15,182 bases of DNA from Methylotenera sp. (GCA_027310735.1 DAIDAH010000039.1:1-15182); one strand, 5' to 3'. Positions 7,889-14,941 are shown, counted from the first letter of the stretch. Notes: generated from the letters alone by a model not told the origin. Translations and numbers: made by a program.

Positions 7889-8989
7889 ATGACTAATTTA
7901 GCCCCAGATCATATTCGTGCCATAGCGCCATATCAAGGCGGTAAGCCAATCACAGAGCTTGCCCGTGAGATGGGTCTGCAAGTGGAAGAGATTGTTAAGC
8001 TTGCTTCAAATGAAAATCCTTTAGGCATTAGCCCTAAGGCTGAGTATGCGATACAAGAAGCCTTGCTGGATATTGCACGCTATCCAGATGGCAACAGCTT
8101 TGCTTTGCGGGATGCGGTTAGTCATAAATTCAATGTTGCACCTAATCAGATTGTGTTTGGCAATGGCTCAAACGACATTTTAGAGTTGGCTGCACGTGCA
8201 TTTTTAATCGCAGGCTGTGAAACGATTTATTCGCAACACGCTTTTGCCGTTTATCCATTAGTGACGCAGGCGATGGGAGCAACAGGGGTTGTTGTGCCAG
8301 CGAAAAACTTTGGACATGATCTAAGCGCAATGCTTTCCGCTATCAGCGTAAAAACACGCATGATCTTTATTGCAAACCCTAATAACCCGACTGGTACGCT
8401 GTTGGGCAAAGATGAATTGTTCGATTTTCTAAAGCAAGTGCCAAGTAATGTGCTGGTGGTGTTGGATGAAGCTTATGATGAGTATTTGTCTGCGGAACAT
8501 AAGTCTGAAGCTATTAGCTGGTTAAGTGAGTTTGATAATCTGATTATTTCGCGCACTTTTTCTAAGGCCTACGGTCTAGCAGGTCTGCGTGTGGGTTTTG
8601 GTTTATGTCATCCTGAAGTTGCGGATATGATGAACCGTGTGCGGCAGCCGTTTAACGTCAATAGTCTTGCGCAGGCTGCTGCTGTGGCAACGCTTGCTGA
8701 TGATGACTTTGTGGCACGCAGCTATGCCCTTAACCAAGCCGGTATGCTGCAGTTAACGCAAGGCTTGCAGAAATTGGGTTTGGAATACATTCCATCATTT
8801 GCAAATTTTATTAGTATCAGAGTGGGTAACGCCACTGATTATTACCGAAAATTACTTGAAAATGGCGTGATTGTGCGGCCTGTCGCCAATTATGAAATGC
8901 CAGAATACTTAAGAGTAAGCATAGGATTATTTGCTGAAAATGCAAAATTTTTGGCGGTGTTAGAAAAAATTATGAAGGAAATTGCATGA
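7889..8989 (+). CDS. hisC: Histidinol-phosphate / aromatic aminotransferase
   Basis: A fold-type I PLP enzyme of 366 residues. It shows KLASNENPLG (37-46), NPNNPTG (163-169), LDEAYDEY (192-199) and the PLP-lysine motif SRTFSKAYGLAGLRVGF (221-237, Schiff-base K226). It transfers the amino group between glutamate and imidazole-acetol phosphate in histidine synthesis. Many HisC proteins of this type also act on phenylpyruvate or hydroxyphenylpyruvate. Because a DAHP synthase gene overlaps its stop, an aromatic amino acid role is likely here (inference). A longer frame starts at TTG 7847, but that codon lies in the T-run of the hairpin, so ATG 7889 is chosen. No Shine-Dalgarno is evident before ATG 7889. 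Confidence 0.92.
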   Translation: MTNLAPDHIRAIAPYQGGKPITELAREMGLQVEEIVKLASNENPLGISPKAEYAIQEALLDIARYPDGNSFALRDAVSHKFNVAPNQIVFGNGSNDILELAARAFLIAGCETIYSQHAFAVYPLVTQAMGATGVVVPAKNFGHDLSAMLSAISVKTRMIFIANPNNPTGTLLGKDELFDFLKQVPSNVLVVLDEAYDEYLSAEHKSEAISWLSEFDNLIISRTFSKAYGLAGLRVGFGLCHPEVADMMNRVRQPFNVNSLAQAAAVATLADDDFVARSYALNQAGMLQLTQGLQKLGLEYIPSFANFISIRVGNATDYYRKLLENGVIVRPVANYEMPEYLRVSIGLFAENAKFLAVLEKIMKEIA

Positions 8990-10005
8990 TTATTGTAATG
9001 AGCAATACGGCTGATGAGGCGCAAATTGAAGCGGTTATCAAGCAGATCAAAAAACAAGGTTTAGATGCCAATATTTCACGCGGTACAGAGCGCACAGTGA
9101 TTGGTGCAATTGGTGACGAGCGCAAACTAGATGGTGAGTTGCTTGAAGCCCTGCCAGGCGTTGAGCAGGCGCTGCATATTGTTAAGCCTTATAAAATTGT
9201 TGCGCGCGAATGGCACAAAGAAGATACCGTTATTAATATCAGCGGTGTTCCATTAGGCGGCAAGGAAATTCAAATTATCGCAGGCCCATGTTCGGTAGAA
9301 ACGCCTGAGCAAATGGCGCTATCAGCACAAGCAGTGAAGGATGCTGGTTGCCGCTTAATGCGTGGTGGTGCGTTTAAACCTCGCTCTAGCCCATACACTT
9401 TCCAAGGTACAGGTTATGAAGGTCTTGCCATGCTGCGTGAAGCAGCTGACAAGCAGGGCTTGCCGATTGTGACGGAGTTGCTTGATATTCGTCATTTAGA
9501 TAAGTTCATGGAGTACGGTGTTGATGTAATCCAAATCGGCACACGTAGTATGCAGAACTTCGAGTTGCTAAAAGAAGTCGGTAAAACCAATGTTCCGATT
9601 ATTTTGAAGCGCGGTATGTCAGCTACGATTTCAGAATGGTTAATGGCGGCAGAATACATTGCAGCTAGTGGTAACCATAATATTATTTTCTGTGAGCGCG
9701 GCATTCGTAGTTTTGAAACTTACTACCGAAATGTGATGGATGTCACAGCGATTCCTGTACTAAAAAAAGCAACGCATTTGCCTGTGATTGTTGATCCATC
9801 ACACGCTGGCGGTAAAGCTTGGATGGTGCCGGCATTGTCACGCGCGGCCATTGCGGCTGGTGCAGATGGTTTGTTGGTTGAAGCGCACCCTGTACCTTGT
9901 GAGGCTTGGTGTGATGCTGATCAGGCTTTAAACCCTACTGAGTTGGTTGACCTGATGGGTCAGTTGCGGGGCATTGCTAAAGTCATCGGTCGCGAGATTC
10001 AGTAG
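8986..10005 (+). CDS. aroF: 3-deoxy-7-phosphoheptulonate (DAHP) synthase, type I-beta
   Basis: It catalyses the first step of the shikimate pathway, joining phosphoenolpyruvate and erythrose-4-phosphate. The 339-residue protein starts with a ferredoxin-like regulatory domain (about 1-70). The catalytic barrel follows, with IIAGPCSVETPEQ (97-109, metal-ligand C102), KPRSSPYTFQGTG (131-143) and a late DPSHAGG. This layout matches the Thermotoga-type enzyme (about 338 residues). In that enzyme the N-terminal domain gives feedback inhibition by tyrosine or phenylalanine; inhibition here is inferred. The start overlaps the hisC stop (ATGA, 8986-8989). It is preceded by AAGGAA at 8975-8980, the best-formed ribosome site in this part of the window, pointing to translational coupling. 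The symbol follows common annotation for this type; aroG is also used. Confidence 0.94.
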   Translation: MIIVMSNTADEAQIEAVIKQIKKQGLDANISRGTERTVIGAIGDERKLDGELLEALPGVEQALHIVKPYKIVAREWHKEDTVINISGVPLGGKEIQIIAGPCSVETPEQMALSAQAVKDAGCRLMRGGAFKPRSSPYTFQGTGYEGLAMLREAADKQGLPIVTELLDIRHLDKFMEYGVDVIQIGTRSMQNFELLKEVGKTNVPIILKRGMSATISEWLMAAEYIAASGNHNIIFCERGIRSFETYYRNVMDVTAIPVLKKATHLPVIVDPSHAGGKAWMVPALSRAAIAAGADGLLVEAHPVPCEAWCDADQALNPTELVDLMGQLRGIAKVIGREIQ

Positions 10006-10100
10006 TATTTATTGGTAAGAATGATCACTGGATTGCAGGGTGAGAGATGGGGTTAGTAAAAAATCCTGCACCGTACTGCAATTAAGTGGTCAAAGTATTG

Positions 10101-10106
10101 TAAAAT
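10101..10106 (+). promoter_or_regulatory. Likely -10 box of the ffs promoter
   Basis: TAAAAT lies seven bases before the predicted 5' end of the SRP RNA at 10114, the correct distance for a transcription start there. The -35 is poor: TGCAAT at 10077-10082 with an 18-base spacer is the best candidate. Confidence 0.55.
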
Positions 10107-10113
10107 TGCATTT

Positions 10114-10210
10114 GGCGGGCCTCCCCGCATTGTGAAGTAGCCAATCTGGTCAGGTGCGGAAGCAAGCAGCCACAACTACCAAGCAAGTGCCGGGGGCAAG
10201 GCTCGCCTCC
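10114..10210 (+). ncRNA. ffs: Signal recognition particle RNA (4.5S, bacterial small type)
   Basis: The conserved SRP core is present at 10148-10172: GGTCAGG, one variable position, then CGGAAGCAAGCAGCCA, including the GGAA tetraloop that binds Ffh. The ends pair: GGCGGGC (10114-10120) with GCTCGCC (10201-10207), allowing one G-U pair. The result is a roughly 97-base single hairpin, like the 4.5S RNA of proteobacteria. With Ffh and FtsY it targets nascent membrane proteins to the translocon. It sits directly upstream of dnaX, an arrangement seen in many bacteria. No T-rich terminator follows, so the 3' end is set by pairing and may be trimmed; transcripts could continue into dnaX. Confidence 0.93.
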
Positions 10211-10254
10211 CTAATTTGCCAATACCTAGTAGTAAGTTCGTTACTCTATACGCT

Positions 10255-10281
10255 ATGAAAGCAGGCATATTTACCTCATGA
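10255..10281 (+). CDS. Candidate upstream mini-ORF 1 before dnaX
   Basis: ATG at 10255 opens an eight-codon frame (MKAGIFTS). Its TGA stop overlaps the ATG of the next mini-ORF at 10278 as ATGA. No Shine-Dalgarno is visible before it. Its significance rests on the overlap chain leading into dnaX, not on the peptide; it could be chance. Confidence 0.3.
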   Translation: MKAGIFTS

Positions 10282-10316
10282 GTTTATTCTGTCCTATGAG
10301 CTATCCAGTCTTATGA
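10278..10316 (+). CDS. Candidate upstream mini-ORF 2 before dnaX
   Basis: ATG at 10278 opens a 12-codon frame (MSLFCPMSYPVL). Its TGA overlaps the dnaX ATG as ATGA at 10313-10316. The last six codons, which can also start at ATG 10296, spell MSYPVL, nearly the DnaX N-terminus MSYQVL. Bases 10296-10312 and 10313-10329 are imperfect tandem copies (13 of 17 identical) shifted by 17 bases, which puts the two out of frame. This leader could couple or meter translation of dnaX. Confidence 0.35.
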   Translation: MSLFCPMSYPVL

Positions 10317-12118
10317 GTTATCAAGTTCTAGCCCGTAAGTGGCGCCCAAAATCATTTGAAACGCTTGTCGGTCAAGACCATGTGGTACGCGCACTCACCA
10401 ATGCGCTTGAACAAAACCGTTTGCACCATGCCTATTTGTTTACAGGTACGCGCGGCGTAGGTAAAACCACACTTGCCCGAATTCTAGCCAAATCATTCAA
10501 TTGCGGAACGGGTATTACCGCCAAGCCCTGTGGTGTTTGCGATGCGTGTACAGAAATTGATCGCGGTCGTTTTGTTGACCTGATAGAAGTGGATGCGGCG
10601 AGTAATACGCAAGTGGATGCGATGCGTGATCTGTTGGATAACGCTCAATACGCACCAACCTCTGGCCGATTCAAAGTGTACATCATCGATGAAGTGCACA
10701 TGCTGTCTAAGAGCGCGTTTAATGCGATGCTCAAAACGCTGGAAGAGCCGCCAGCGCACGTTAAATTCATTCTTGCTACAACAGACCCACAGAAGGTACC
10801 TGTAACGGTCTTATCACGCTGCTTGCAGTTTAATCTGCGCCAAATGGCTGGTACGTCAATTATTGGTCACTTGCAGAATATCCTCACGCAAGAAAATATT
10901 CCGTATGAGCCAACTGCATTGCACTTAATCTCACGTGCGGCCGATGGCAGTATGCGTGATGCCTTATCACTGACAGATCAGGCCATTGCCTATGGCGGTC
11001 AGGCAGTGAATGAGTCAGAAGTGCGAGCGATGCTAGGTGCCATTGACCAAAGTTATTTGTTTCAGTTGTTGGAAGCATTGCTTGCCAATGACGGTAGCGG
11101 TTTGATTGCACAAGCTAAAATCATGGAGGCGCGCAGTATCTCATTTGAAGCGGCACTGAATGACTTGGCGCAATTGATACATCAAGTCGCAATGGCGCAA
11201 ACTGTGCCAGATAGCGTAGCGGATGACTTGCCTGAACGTGAAGCACTGCTAGCCTTGGCGCAAAAAATACCCGCAGAAACTTTGCAGCTTTATTACCAAA
11301 TTGTATTGTTAGGCCGTCGTGATATTGGGCTCGCCCCTGATGAATTTGCAGGCTTTACTATGAGCTTGCTACGTATGCTGGCCTTTACGCCAAATGATGT
11401 TAACCAGAAAAATGGCGTAGTAAAAAGCACAACTGTCACACAAGTAGCCACAGAAAAGCCAGTGAATAAGTCTGCCAGCGCTGCGCTGGCTAGTGTTCTA
11501 AAGCCTGAGTCTGTTGCAACATCGCCAGTAGCCCCACAAGCGGTTATGCCGCAGTCTGTTACCCCACAAATAGAACTAGCTCAAACTGCTACACCTGCGC
11601 CAGTTGAAGTGCCAACTCATGCCGAGTTTGAAGAAGAAATCACTATTGAAGATGATGTGGCAAGTGAGTCCGCTCCTATTGATATTCCAGTGAGTGATGA
11701 GGCTGGTCAAATAGATCAAGCAGAAAGTACCGGTGTTAGCAGGTTTAATGGCAACTGGCGTGGCTTGGTTGATGAGTTGAAGCTTGGTTTGGCTAGAGCG
11801 TTAGCGCAGCATTGCGAGCTGGTAACGTATGACGCGAACAGCATTTCATTGACTGTGCCTGAGTCACAAAAACATCTGTTATTACCTAATTATCAGGAAA
11901 AACTGACAAGCGCGATTACGCAGCATTTTGATCAAAGAATAAAATTGCAATTTAGTATTGGCGGCACAGGCAATACGCCAGCCAAGCAAATTTCTCAAGA
12001 GCGGGCACACGCGCAAGCCAATGCAGAAGCTGCAATTGAGGAGGATTGTTTTGTACAGGCCTTGATTCAGGATTTTGGTGCACAGATCATTCCGAACAGT
12101 ATTAAACCCATTCAATAA
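10313..12118 (+). CDS. dnaX: DNA polymerase III subunit tau (DnaX)
   Basis: The clamp-loader ATPase of the replicative polymerase. The 601-residue product has the typical opening MSYQVLARKWRPKSFETLVG, Walker A GTRGVGKT (45-52) and four zinc-binding cysteines (C64, C73, C76, C79). Walker B is IIDEVH (124-129), sensor 1 is near ATTD (155-158) and the arginine-finger motif is SRC (168-170). An Ala/Pro/Val-rich linker (about 370-460) leads to the tau-specific C-terminal region that binds DnaB and the polymerase core. Length is a little below E. coli tau (643). I found no in-frame A-AAA-AAG slippery heptamer, so a gamma form by the E. coli frameshift is not predicted. The start has no Shine-Dalgarno and overlaps a mini-ORF stop. 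ybaB follows after 18 bases. Confidence 0.96.
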   Translation: MSYQVLARKWRPKSFETLVGQDHVVRALTNALEQNRLHHAYLFTGTRGVGKTTLARILAKSFNCGTGITAKPCGVCDACTEIDRGRFVDLIEVDAASNTQVDAMRDLLDNAQYAPTSGRFKVYIIDEVHMLSKSAFNAMLKTLEEPPAHVKFILATTDPQKVPVTVLSRCLQFNLRQMAGTSIIGHLQNILTQENIPYEPTALHLISRAADGSMRDALSLTDQAIAYGGQAVNESEVRAMLGAIDQSYLFQLLEALLANDGSGLIAQAKIMEARSISFEAALNDLAQLIHQVAMAQTVPDSVADDLPEREALLALAQKIPAETLQLYYQIVLLGRRDIGLAPDEFAGFTMSLLRMLAFTPNDVNQKNGVVKSTTVTQVATEKPVNKSASAALASVLKPESVATSPVAPQAVMPQSVTPQIELAQTATPAPVEVPTHAEFEEEITIEDDVASESAPIDIPVSDEAGQIDQAESTGVSRFNGNWRGLVDELKLGLARALAQHCELVTYDANSISLTVPESQKHLLLPNYQEKLTSAITQHFDQRIKLQFSIGGTGNTPAKQISQERAHAQANAEAAIEEDCFVQALIQDFGAQIIPNSIKPIQ

Positions 12119-12136
12119 TTTAAAAGGAACGACAAA

Positions 12137-12445
12137 ATGATGAAAGGTGGCATGGGCAATCTAATGAAGCAAGCCCAACAAATGCAAGCAAATATGCAAA
12201 AGGCGCAAGAAGAGCTCGCCAACATTGAAGTTGAAGGTGTTGCAGCCAATGGTTTGGTTAAAGTACAAATGACATGTAAAAATGAAGTAAAACGTGTCAC
12301 GTTGGACGATAGCGTAATGGATGACAAAGAAATGCTGGAAGACTTGCTGGTAATTGCATTGAAAGATGCAACGGCTAAAGTTGAAGCTACCTCATCTGCA
12401 CGTATGGCTAATTTCATGCCAGCTGGTATGAAGCTGCCATTCTAG
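12137..12445 (+). CDS. ybaB: Nucleoid-associated protein YbaB/EbfC
   Basis: The small dimeric DNA-binding protein of the YbaB/EbfC family, 102 residues. It opens with MMKGGMGNLMKQAQQMQ and carries the long N-terminal helix, then the conserved VEGVAANGLVKV and DDKEMLEDLLVIALKDA segments. Family members bind DNA as a tweezer-like dimer and coat the nucleoid; the exact role is still uncertain. AAGGA at 12124-12128 gives good ribosome spacing to the first of two adjacent ATG codons. It lies between dnaX and recR as in most proteobacteria, and all three are probably one operon. Confidence 0.95.
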   Translation: MMKGGMGNLMKQAQQMQANMQKAQEELANIEVEGVAANGLVKVQMTCKNEVKRVTLDDSVMDDKEMLEDLLVIALKDATAKVEATSSARMANFMPAGMKLPF

Positions 12446-12468
12446 TTAAAGCATAAGTCTAGTTCTTG

Positions 12469-13068
12469 ATGAAAAATCCGCCCGCACTTGAACAGCTCAT
12501 TGATAGCCTGCGCTGCTTGCCGGGTGTCGGCCCCAAGTCTGCGCAACGTATGGCGTATTATTTGCTACAACGCGATAGAAACGGTGCCGGTAAGCTGGCG
12601 GAATCACTTGGTAATGCATTGCAAGTGGTTGACCACTGCAAGTTGTGCAACACATTTAGTGAGCAAGTAATTTGCCCGTTGTGTGCTTCAGAACAGCGCG
12701 ATAAGAATCTATTGTGCGTGGTTGAAATGCCTACTGACTTGATGATGTTGGAAAATACACAAGCGTATATGGGTTTGTACTTTGTGCTCATGGGCAGATT
12801 GTCACCACTTGATGGCGTTGGTCCGAAAGAAATTCATTTAGATAGACTCATCAAACGCGCCCAAGATGGCGTAGTGCAAGAGGTGATTCTTGCTACGAAT
12901 TACACTGTTGAAGGTGATGCAACAGCGCACTATATCAGCGAGTTGCTGCGCGCGCGCGGCATTAAAACTAGTCGCATTGCACGCGGCATGCCGATGGGTG
13001 GTGAGATTGAATATGTGGATAGCGGTACATTAGCGCAGGCAATGATGGAAAGGCGTAGCGTTAGTTAA
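12469..13068 (+). CDS. recR: Recombination mediator protein RecR
   Basis: With RecO (and RecF) it loads RecA at gaps covered by SSB. The 199-residue product has an N-terminal helix-hairpin-helix (LRCLPGVGPKSAQRMAYYLL, 14-33), a C4 zinc finger (C57, C60, C69, C72), a Toprim domain (about 80-175, with VVEMPTDLMMLE and ATNYTVEGDATA) and the C-terminal RGMPMGGEIEYVD segment. A TTG at 12466 precedes the ATG; ATG 12469 gives the family's usual start (MKNPPALEQLI). There is no Shine-Dalgarno. Only 23 bases separate it from ybaB, so coupling or shared transcription is likely. Confidence 0.96.
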   Translation: MKNPPALEQLIDSLRCLPGVGPKSAQRMAYYLLQRDRNGAGKLAESLGNALQVVDHCKLCNTFSEQVICPLCASEQRDKNLLCVVEMPTDLMMLENTQAYMGLYFVLMGRLSPLDGVGPKEIHLDRLIKRAQDGVVQEVILATNYTVEGDATAHYISELLRARGIKTSRIARGMPMGGEIEYVDSGTLAQAMMERRSVS

Positions 13069-13073
13069 TCAGA

Positions 13074-13100
13074 TCACTTGCAGCATGTAGCCGCAAGTGA
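13074..13100. terminator. Hairpin between convergent recR and rsuA
   Basis: TCACTTGC at 13074-13081 and GCAAGTGA at 13093-13100 form a perfect eight-base stem with an 11-base loop, centred in the 51 bases between the two convergent stops. There is no T-run on either side, so it is not a classic intrinsic terminator. It may serve as a shared 3' end-protecting hairpin or a weak bidirectional terminator. Confidence 0.45.
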
Positions 13101-13119
13101 CATCACATAAAGCTTTCTG

Positions 13120-13851
13120 CTATACGTTAGTTGCACTGGTGTTCGTTAATTTTGCCATATCGTCTTCAGTCAGCCAGCGCCAATCGCCTACAGCTAAGTC
13201 ATCCGGCAACTTTAACTCACCAATTTGAATGCGCTTTAACGCCTCAACACGATTGCTAATCGCTGCAACCATACGCTTCACCTGATGATATTTGCCTTCA
13301 GCGAGCGACATATGAATCACATGCTCGCTAATTCTATTGCAAGACAGCGCGGCAATCGGCGCATCTTCATCTACTAATTGCACGCCTTTGAGAATATGCT
13401 CTATTTGACTGTCATCCACAGGATGCTTGCAGGTGACTTCGTAAATTTTTGGTACTTTATGTTTAGGTGAACTCATGCGATGGATAAACTGTCCATCGTC
13501 TGAAATCAGAATCAAGCCTGTGGTGTCTTCATCTAGCCTGCCTATGCATTGCACATCTCTTACGACTAGTGGGTGTGGTAGCAGACTGTAAATGGTAGGG
13601 TGGTGCTGGGTTTTATGAGAGCACTCGTAATTGCTGGGTTTATGCAGCATGAGGTAAGATTTTTCGCGGTAGTCCCAAGCCTCACCGCGCACGGTGTAGC
13701 TTAAGTTTTCTAAATCAAACTCGGTATTCGGGTCGTCGCATGGTGCGCCGTTAACAGTGATTTCGTTATTCCAAACCATGATGCGGCACAACTTACGTGC
13801 GCCAAAACCTTGGTTATGAAGAATGCGTTCTAAGGGTAGTTTTTTAGCCAT
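13120..13851 (-). CDS. rsuA: 16S rRNA pseudouridine(516) synthase RsuA
   Basis: An RsuA-family pseudouridine synthase; E. coli RsuA modifies U516 of 16S rRNA during small-subunit assembly. The 243-residue form has an N-terminal S4 domain (about 1-60). The catalytic domain carries GRLDEDTTGLILISDDGQF (104-122), with nucleophile D107. HRMSSPKHKVPKIYEV follows, typical of RsuA rather than RluB/RluE. Toward the C-terminus are EGKYHQVKRM and a RIQIGELKLP segment. A longer frame begins at 13902 (17 more residues, MFQQALSKF...). The ATG at 13851 is preferred because it fits family length (231 in E. coli) and a TATAAT lies six bases before it. The two starts are not settled. Confidence 0.88.
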   Translation of the reverse strand: MAKKLPLERILHNQGFGARKLCRIMVWNNEITVNGAPCDDPNTEFDLENLSYTVRGEAWDYREKSYLMLHKPSNYECSHKTQHHPTIYSLLPHPLVVRDVQCIGRLDEDTTGLILISDDGQFIHRMSSPKHKVPKIYEVTCKHPVDDSQIEHILKGVQLVDEDAPIAALSCNRISEHVIHMSLAEGKYHQVKRMVAAISNRVEALKRIQIGELKLPDDLAVGDWRWLTEDDMAKLTNTSATNV

Positions 13852-13857
13852 ACGCGC

Positions 13858-13863
13858 ATTATA
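13858..13863 (-). promoter_or_regulatory. Perfect -10 box (TATAAT) at the rsuA start
   Basis: On the minus strand TATAAT runs from 13863 to 13858 and is followed by six bases and then the ATG at 13851. A transcript from it would start at or next to the A of that ATG. No good -35 hexamer was seen upstream, and the box lies inside the longer alternative frame. Confidence 0.4.
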
Positions 13864-13970
13864 GTATTGCTGAACAAATTTAGATAAAGCTTGCTGAAAC
13901 ATTTAAGTAGCAATATGATTAAATTCGAGTTTTTATTAGTATGCTGTACATTGAATTAAAGGTCTAAGTG

Positions 13971-14525
13971 ATGATATTACGTATTATATTGATTTGTGCA
14001 ATTGCGCTGCCTAGCTTGGCAAATGCGGAAATTTACAAGTGGAAAGACAGTGACGGTAAAATGCGCTATAGCGATGTCCCTCCGCCCTCTAATATTAAAC
14101 AGGAACCTTTGTATGGTAAAAAAATCCCTAAGCCTACTGGGCGTGCGCCACTGACCGCAGTAGACGGAGATATAAACGCCAATATCAAGGATATCAATGC
14201 AACGGCAGCTAAAGATAAAGCGGCCATGGATAATGCTGCAACCAGTAAAAATAAGGCTGAAAAAGAACCTGTGAGCAAAGAGCAAGCTGCGGCTAAACGT
14301 GCAGCAGATGCCGAACAGCAAAAGAAAGCAGATGAAGCAAAGCAAGCCGAGTTAAAGATTAAACAAGAAAACTGTAAAGCATCTAAATCTAACTTGGCTA
14401 CTTATACCAACGGCGGCAGAATTGCCAAAACGAATGAAAATGGTGAGCGTGAGTATTTGAGTGATGCAGATATTAATCAGGGAAAAGCTGATGCGCAAAA
14501 AGATGTTGATAAATACTGCGAGTAA
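13971..14525 (+). CDS. Secreted DUF4124 domain protein
   Basis: The 184-residue product starts with a signal peptide (MILRIILICAIALPSLANA, cleavage likely before EIYKW). A DUF4124 domain follows at about 20-60 (IYKWKDSDGKMRYSDVPPP). A Lys/Ala-rich, helical, probably coiled middle (about 65-130) leads to a conserved-looking tail. The tail has two cysteines (one near 135, one in the terminal YCE) around NLATYTNGGRIAKTNENGEREYLSD. Such proteins are common in beta-proteobacteria and have no settled function; a periplasmic location is expected. An in-frame GTG directly before the ATG extends the frame by one residue. AAAGG at 13959-13963 is a good ribosome site for ATG 13971. The gene is divergent from rsuA and ends in a strong terminator. 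Confidence 0.88.
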   Translation: MILRIILICAIALPSLANAEIYKWKDSDGKMRYSDVPPPSNIKQEPLYGKKIPKPTGRAPLTAVDGDINANIKDINATAAKDKAAMDNAATSKNKAEKEPVSKEQAAAKRAADAEQQKKADEAKQAELKIKQENCKASKSNLATYTNGGRIAKTNENGEREYLSDADINQGKADAQKDVDKYCE

Positions 14526-14541
14526 AGGACATATTCTGAAT

Positions 14542-14570
14542 AACCGTTAAATGACTTGTTAACGGTTTTT
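14542..14570 (+). terminator. Intrinsic terminator after the DUF4124 gene
   Basis: AACCGTTAA (14542-14550) and TTAACGGTT (14559-14567) form a perfect nine-base stem with an eight-base loop, running directly into a T-run ending at 14570. It lies 17 bases after the stop codon. Confidence 0.88.
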
Positions 14571-14704
14571 GATTTCTCTACAATGCCGTGCAACTGGTAT
14601 TGTCAGCACGCCAATGTTTCATAATGGTTTATGGTAATAATTGATGAAAACATGATTTAAACATATCAAGTTTTTATAAGTTCATTACCTATCATCATAT
14701 CTTT
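14571..14704. other. AT-rich spacer before tRNA-Arg
   Basis: No gene is seen. The tRNA-Arg promoter must lie here. Candidate -10 boxes are TATCAT or CATATC near 14690-14701, but no hexamer pair is convincing. Confidence 0.35.
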
Positions 14705-14780
14705 GCCCTCGTAGCTCAGTGGATAGAGCATCCCCCTCCTAAGGGGAGGGTCACACGTTCGATTCGTGTCGAGGGCACCA
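14705..14780 (+). tRNA. tRNA-Arg(CCT)
   Basis: A complete 76-base cloverleaf. The acceptor GCCCTCG pairs perfectly with CGAGGGC. The D arm is GCTC/GAGC and the anticodon stem is TCCCC/GGGGA around the loop CTCCTAA (anticodon CCT, reading AGG). The T arm is ACACG-TTCGATT-CGTGT, with discriminator A and an encoded CCA. The 3' end of this tRNA gene is a frequent landing site for integrative elements in proteobacteria. Here it is followed by a tRNA fragment and an insertion sequence. Confidence 0.97.
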
Positions 14781-14810
14781 ATATTACTCAATATAATCAA
14801 TGTGTTGAAT

Positions 14811-14840
14811 TTGTTACTAATTTCAATATTGGTTTATAAT
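14811..14840 (+). promoter_or_regulatory. Sigma-70-type promoter upstream of the tRNA fragment
   Basis: TTGTTA at 14811-14816 and a perfect TATAAT at 14835-14840 are separated by 18 bases. Transcription would start near 14847 and read through the tRNA-Lys-like fragment toward the hairpin at 14942-14962. Confidence 0.5.
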
Positions 14841-14885
14841 TTAACTGTGCAACCATATTGTAACTATGGGAAATTAAACTGCGAA

Positions 14886-14930
14886 CTTTTAATCTGTTTG
14901 TCGTGGGTTCGATCCCCGCACGTCCTACCA
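14886..14930 (+). pseudogene. 3' half of a tRNA-Lys(TTT)-like gene; possible attachment-site remnant
   Basis: CTTTTAA (14886-14892) is a tRNA-Lys anticodon loop. It is followed by a plausible 3' anticodon-stem strand and variable loop. The T arm is well formed: GTGGG-TTCGATC-CCCGC at 14903-14919. The 3' acceptor strand ACGTCCT, discriminator A and CCA then end at 14930. The matching 5' acceptor strand (AGGACGT), D arm and 5' anticodon strand are absent upstream, where the sequence is AT-rich. Breaks at the anticodon loop are typical of tyrosine-integrase attachment sites in tRNA genes. A degenerate tRNA is the alternative. Confidence 0.75.
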
Positions 14931-14941
14931 ATACAATCATT

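Noticed and set aside
10034..10070. TGCAGG/CCTGCA inverted repeat after aroF as terminator
   Set aside because: Only six base pairs with a 25-base loop and no following T-run.
11400..11440. Possible dnaX slippery site for a gamma subunit (A-rich stretch with AAAAAG)
   Set aside because: The phase is wrong: codons read GTA AAA AGC, not A AAA AAG, and the AAAAAA run near 11260 is also out of phase.
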